Shown: piece after piece, positions 41,101 to 47,100 of the stretch
How positions within the stretch are numbered: the first letter of the stretch is position 1
Layout of the letters: every line of letters starts with the position of its first letter
Assembly (NCBI RefSeq): GCF_905163445.1
Contig: NC_053184.1
Location: forward strand, 17,050,001 to 17,114,000
Direction of reading: 5' to 3'
Source: Pararge aegeria
Taxonomy: Eukaryota > Arthropoda > Insecta > Lepidoptera > Nymphalidae
Length of the DNA: 64,000 nucleotides
Position numbers and translations under genes: made by a program
The notes under the pieces: generated by a model
The model's database searches: none
Told to the model about the DNA's origin: nothing
Seen by the model: only the letters and a program-made list of their open reading frames with translations

Positions 41101-44100
41101 TTTTATAACAATTATGAATTTCGTTTTTGCGATACTTGAAGTATATCTTTTTATACCTATTATCGAGAGTGAACACAAATTATTACTAATATTTTAATAA
41201 GAGTTAAGAGTTAAATACCATATTGTTGACCGAGAGCGTCCGGGTCCAATTATTTATTATATTTGTACAAAAAACTAATATTTGAGTCATGAGGATTAGT
41301 TTGTTAACACAACGTGCTAGTAGAATAAAATAAACAGTGGCGTTGCTTGTATTATTTATCTATCTTGTGGTTATACCTTAAACATAGTATTTACTGAGTA
41401 ACTTTTGGGTTATACCGCAATACGTAGGTATTATAATGAAAATGTTAAATAGCAATATGAATCCGACTTTGACCAACTGTGACAAAGTTAGTGAAGGTAT
41501 TTTTGGTTGGTACTTTTGTATCTACGAGTATGTATGAGTTCCTGATCGGTTTAAATTTGAAACTATGTTTTTATATACAACGTGTAAATGAAAACCGAAA
41601 TAATACTTCACATGCTTTAGAGGTACTGTTTCTGAGAGTTATCTGGTAAACCGAAAACCTAATAATAACCGAAAGACTAAACTACAGGATTTTCCTACGA
41701 TCACCACGCTGGTAGTAGTAGCACAGAGGACACTGCTGCCCGCTCTCCGTTATATTCCCGTAGTCGCCTCATACGTGACCCACGAGACAACTGTATTCTC
41801 AACGGCCACCACCACACGGCAGTCCGTCCCTTCATACTTCAACAAATAACAAAATAAACAAAAGTTAAAAAAATGGGTCCCATTTTCCCATGGGTAAACA
41901 CGTTTTTCTCAAGTATTCAAATAACATTAGAAAAAACAATATGCAAAATATCACATTTATGAACTAAATGAACTAAAAAAACTTTAATTTCAACAAAAAC
42001 AAATGTAACATTATTTTTGTTGAAATTATTTTTTTTTTTCTCTAGAAAATTAATAAGAAAATCCATTAATGTTCTCTCGGTTAAATTTCGAACATATAGC
42101 GCGACAACAGTGTTGTATGAATATTAGTATGTTTTTATAGTCTACGTTTTTTTTAATTGCCAGGATTGCTTTTAATTTCTGATCTTCTTTAAAAGAACTG
42201 CCGCTTGGTAACGTTACGATTGAATACTCATTGGTCGCGCGGTTGAATCTATACTCTTCAAGCAATTGTCTCACTTTCGGACCTCGACAACACTGTAATA
42301 TTGCTTTAGCGTTTTGGCTTCTCTTTAATAACGCAGGAACCCTTCATGTGCAAGTTCAGGTCACAAATAATATTTGTATTTTTTAATTTTCAGAGTTCAG
42401 AAACTACTGGACGCAGCGAGGTATTCATACATTCTGCCGACGCATCGCGCCACAATATATTTAATCGGTGTTATTATGGCATATTTCATTAAATCCAAAC
42501 AATCCCGCATTAATCTCAGTAACGTGAGTATATTAGAGTGGTTTAATTTTTAAATAATATCCTATTGAATTTACCATTATTTACCTATTTATTCATTAAC
42601 TGCCTTGTTAGTGTTTCATTTCATATATTTATTTGAGGTTCTTTTAACAGGCCTTGTTATTTACTCACCATGTATATGGCTAATCTGTGTAAAGCCTGAA
42701 GGAAAAGGCTGTTGTTGTATTTTTAGATATGCCCTCTGTGTCGCTGTTCGGACAGGCAAAGATCATAGACTGTACAGCCTATTCAGTCGTATAATTTATT
42801 CTTGAATATTTCCTGTGGATTGCCGGGTGTTGCCGAAAATTGTTACACTCAATTATTCGCTTAAAGAAAATATGACGCTTTGCGACTGACTACATGAGTG
42901 GATTAAAAATTGTATAATATAATTAAAAACGACCAATTTTAGTGGTTCAAAATCTATTTCATGTTGTCAAGTAGTTATTGTCACTTTGTATCCAGAAATT
43001 CTCTATAAAACCCAGAGTTTTACTGTGAAATCTATAAGATGGTCGTAACTGGAAATCTATAGTAACACTACTCTTACATTTCCAGACCCAAGTGAGACTA
43101 GTCTGGGCAGTATGCTTCGCGTTGGGTGCGTTCACGATCGTCAGCCCGTACCAGCAGGGCCTCGAGGGCTACCAATACGAGCATTTTGACGCGGCTATGT
43201 TCGCCGCCTTCACGCCGATACTGTGGGGCTTGTTCATGTGCATCGCCCATTGGTGCATTTGTAATGATTATGCTGGTAAGAATAATAAATAAATAATAAA
43301 TATACTACGACAATACACACATCGCCATCTAGCCCCAAAGTAAGCGTAGCTTGTGTTATTGGTACTAAGATAGCTGATGAATATTTTTATGAATATAATA
43401 CTTTATAATATACATATAAACACCCAGACACTGAAAAACAATCATGTTCATATCACAAACATTTTCCAGTTGTGGGAATCGAACCCACTGCCTTGGACTC
43501 AGAAAGCAGGGTCGCTGCCCACTGCGCGATTCGGCCGTCAAAGAATATTTGCTATGTTATTATATCAGTAAAATATTGAATTAATAATATTTTTTTAATT
43601 GTTTGTCTTGCGGAAAATAGTAAATTTATAAATTAAAATGCAATTAAAAAATTCAGAACCGGCAGTATTTGATCCTGCGGCTTTCCGGCGGAAATTTAGT
43701 GCACAACCAAAAAACTTTTTTTTTTTGGTTGTGCAATAAATTTCTACCAAAGGCGGACTTAATGCTAAAGCATTTTCTACCAGCCAACCTACGGACGTGC
43801 GAGAAAAACGAGTTGCCAAAAACTTTAGGAGGAGAACATAATAAATACGTATAATATATGCATAATATATATATATATCTTATATCTTTAAACGAGCAAT
43901 TCTTGTATATATTTAATTGGAATCTCGGACTCGGCTCCAGCGATTTTCATGAAATTTAGTATACAGGGGGTTTCGGGGGCGATAAATCGACCTAGCTAGG
44001 ATTCATTTTTAGAAAATGTAATTTTATTTGTGTATTCCGGTAATAACCGATTTGGTGCAACGAAGTTGCACGGGTCAGCTAGTATATATTTATATATACA

Positions 44101-47100
44101 ATTTATAGACATAAGTGTACATGAATGTGACCGTGTATATAATATGTCGAGTTTTTCATACATTAATATGACTATACCCCTTCTATGGCCTCAAGCAGTG
44201 GCGTGCACTTCATACATGCACAAAAGCACTGCATAACCAAATTATTTTATATATAACTCTTGTTAGAGGGCAATTTTCACATTTTATGCCATGTACCTGC
44301 TTTATGCATACCCTGGTCAAAAACCCTGTGCACGCCACTGGCCTCAAGGTGTAGACACAAATTTCATCCGTACCTCGAAGCCTGGTATAATTATACCAGA
44401 GCTTAAACGGTCACTTTCAAATTATAACACAATCTCCAGTGCTCCCTCAAATTTACGATTTGGAGTTATTTAAGTACCTCCCCGGCGGAAGTCGTGATAG
44501 CGCATTAAGCAGGAGCTCGACTTCACTTTCGGGGGGCCGAGTTCGAATCCCAGCACCGAGCACACACCTCTAACTTTTCTATGTGCGTATTAAGTAAATA
44601 AAATATCACTTGCTTCAAAGTTGAAGGAAATCGCCGTGAGGAAACCTGCATACCAGAGAGTTCTACATAATGTTCTCAAAGGTATGTGGAGTACACCAAT
44701 CAACACTGGGCCAGCGTGGTGGACTACGGCCTTAACCCGATTATGATGACGACTATTTTCCAAACAGTCTGCATTAGCATAAAAGTATTTTTGATCCTAA
44801 GAAAATTAATTGTGTTGTCAGGTATAGGCACGTGGTTTGTTGAGTCGTTGATGTTCAAGTTCTTCAACAAGATCGCGTACGGCGTGTACCTCACCCAGTT
44901 CCCCATCTTCTTCTACAACGTGGGCGTGCAGAGACATTCGGAACACTACACGCCACTGTTACTGGTAAGTTTTAACTTCTTTTTTGAAAGAAGAATGAAT
45001 GAGCTGACGAAAGAATGAATGTCAATTACACTACACCAAAGATAAATAAAATTTGACGAAGAGGAAAACTGTATATAATTAGGCGGCATTATCGAATTCG
45101 CCAAATACATCCTACTATCCTACTTACCTACCTATCCTATCGTAAAGCTAGCATAGACAAGAGACTTTTTTTTAATCTCTATATCCACTAACGAGGGATT
45201 AAATTTACTTGTTTCCCTGCCAAAGTATAGCAACACGGAACAGAGTTTACCTCCGTTTAATATGACACTCAAAGAGTTTTGAAATCTTCCACGTTTTTCT
45301 GAAGAATGCATCTTATATTTAATCCATATTTGAGGGCAATAGAACTAAATGAAAACACAACCAATAGTATATTTATAATAATAAAAGCCGTTGCCCGCGG
45401 CTTTGTAAGCGGTTTTTGGTTTTTCATGAATCCTGCGGGAACCGTACATTTTCTCGGGATAATAAGCCCATGTGTAATTCTAGGGTATAAACTATCTCCA
45501 ATCCAAAATTCATACAAATTGGTTCAGTAGTTTCTGCGTGAAAGAGTTACAAACATCCACCCAACCAAACATACCAACTTTCGCACAATATTATATTATT
45601 AAGATAGTAGGATGTATCTGGCGAGTTTTTCTGAGGATATTGTACATAAAACTATTAGACAGTTTTATAAATATAATCATCTGCAAACTATTAGCTTGCG
45701 AGACACAGGTCTCCTCTTTCACCAAGGATACGCTGATCCAAGGCAGCTTGGGCAGCATTAAAGATTAGATACACTATACACATCAACCGACTACGGTTTA
45801 AAGTACGCATTATGAAAATTAAGCTTAATTTGCTATCCTCAAGAGATGTTGACTTTACAATGAATAATTGTTAAGACTTAACAATTATTCTTTGTAAAAC
45901 CTCCTGTTACTCCGGTTTCGGAGCGAAACGTGCGCAGAGGGTACAGCAGTAGCCGAAGATCTGTTTGGTGTAGAGTATAAGGATTGTAGAAATTTATTTA
46001 TATTTTAGCTTTTCAAGGGAAACAAACAGTAATATTTTTATATCACATAAACCAATGAAGTTTCCACAACTTAATTAAATCAAAACAAAAAAGGAAAACA
46101 AAAACTTTAAAGCTTATAATACTTATTTTGCCATAATAAATTTCCTAAAAGTGCCAATTTCGACATGAAAAATGTCGCAGTCTCACAATATTTGCTGTTG
46201 AAAGCATTGAACGCACGAGAAAAAAAGTTATTTGCCGAATACCTTGTCTTCCATCTAGCCCACGCAAAGGGAGGTTTACGCCTTGCATTTAACCTACGAC
46301 ATGCAAAATTGATATTACTCAGAAGAAGTGTAATATATTAATTTATAAATTACACCATACAGATTCTCCTGCTTTTCGCGGGGTATAGCAAATTAAGCTT
46401 AATTTTCATAATATATCATGGATTTCTGCAAATTAACGCCAGCTTCTATACAAAATTTAAAGTAGGTACCTAATCTTCGAAGTGCGGAAGTTAACAATGC
46501 AGATATACCAACTAAAACCTTTTTTAACCGGCCTCTATAAATATTTTAACCTTCGATCAATAATGATCGAAGTTTAACTTGAACGAGGACAAGAGCATTT
46601 TTGTAAAAAAAACATATAATTGAATTACGACTCAAGGCCCACTTAAGAAAACGTTCACACTTTGGATAAGTGGACAAAATCTTAAAAATCTCCCTTTTCA
46701 CTAAATGATACTTGTAATAGTGGTTACAGCCGACATGCATGTATAAATTAAACAAAAGCATACCTCCATAATATAATATGAAAATCAAGCTTAATTTGCT
46801 ATACTCCGCGAACAGCAGAAGAATCTGTTGAATCTGGTGTATCATCGGCCATGTACCCTCCACGCACGTTTCGCTCCGAAACCGGAGCATCCTCAGGAGA
46901 TGTGGACTTTACAATGAATAATTGTCACTTAACAATTATTCATTGTAAAGTCAGTCATGCTGTTCGCGGAGTATAGCAAATTAAGCTTGATTTTCACAAT
47001 ATAAAAGCATACCTTTGACGACCTAACTCATGGCGCAGAGGTGAGCAAGTGGTTTTAAGTGAGATTTCCCGGGTACATCCCCGGCGGAAGCAATTTGCAA

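Larger units (their letters stand above)
38607..42393 (+). other. Intron 6 of the NRF-6-like gene
   Basis: Contains a Helitron-like scrap (38775-38875), element E (39470-39680), a SINE-C scrap (39950-40040), the LINE tail (40262), element G and MITE-D. The 41040-42390 part is plain AT-rich sequence. Confidence 0.75.
43276..44821 (+). other. Intron 8 of the NRF-6-like gene
   Basis: Holds SINE-A, a Helitron-like element, the intact hAT MITE and SINE-C. Around 43700-43740 there is a short hairpin (cacaaccaaaaaac / ttttttggttgtgc). Confidence 0.75.

Noticed and set aside
43294..43540. tRNA gene suggested by box B words
   Set aside because: The tRNA-like heads belong to repeated SINEs and no clover-leaf with acceptor stem is complete. 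The same holds for the other SINE heads.
44686..44821. Upstream part of the 110-codon frame as coding
   Set aside because: It is SINE-C sequence; the exon starts at the acceptor ending 44821.
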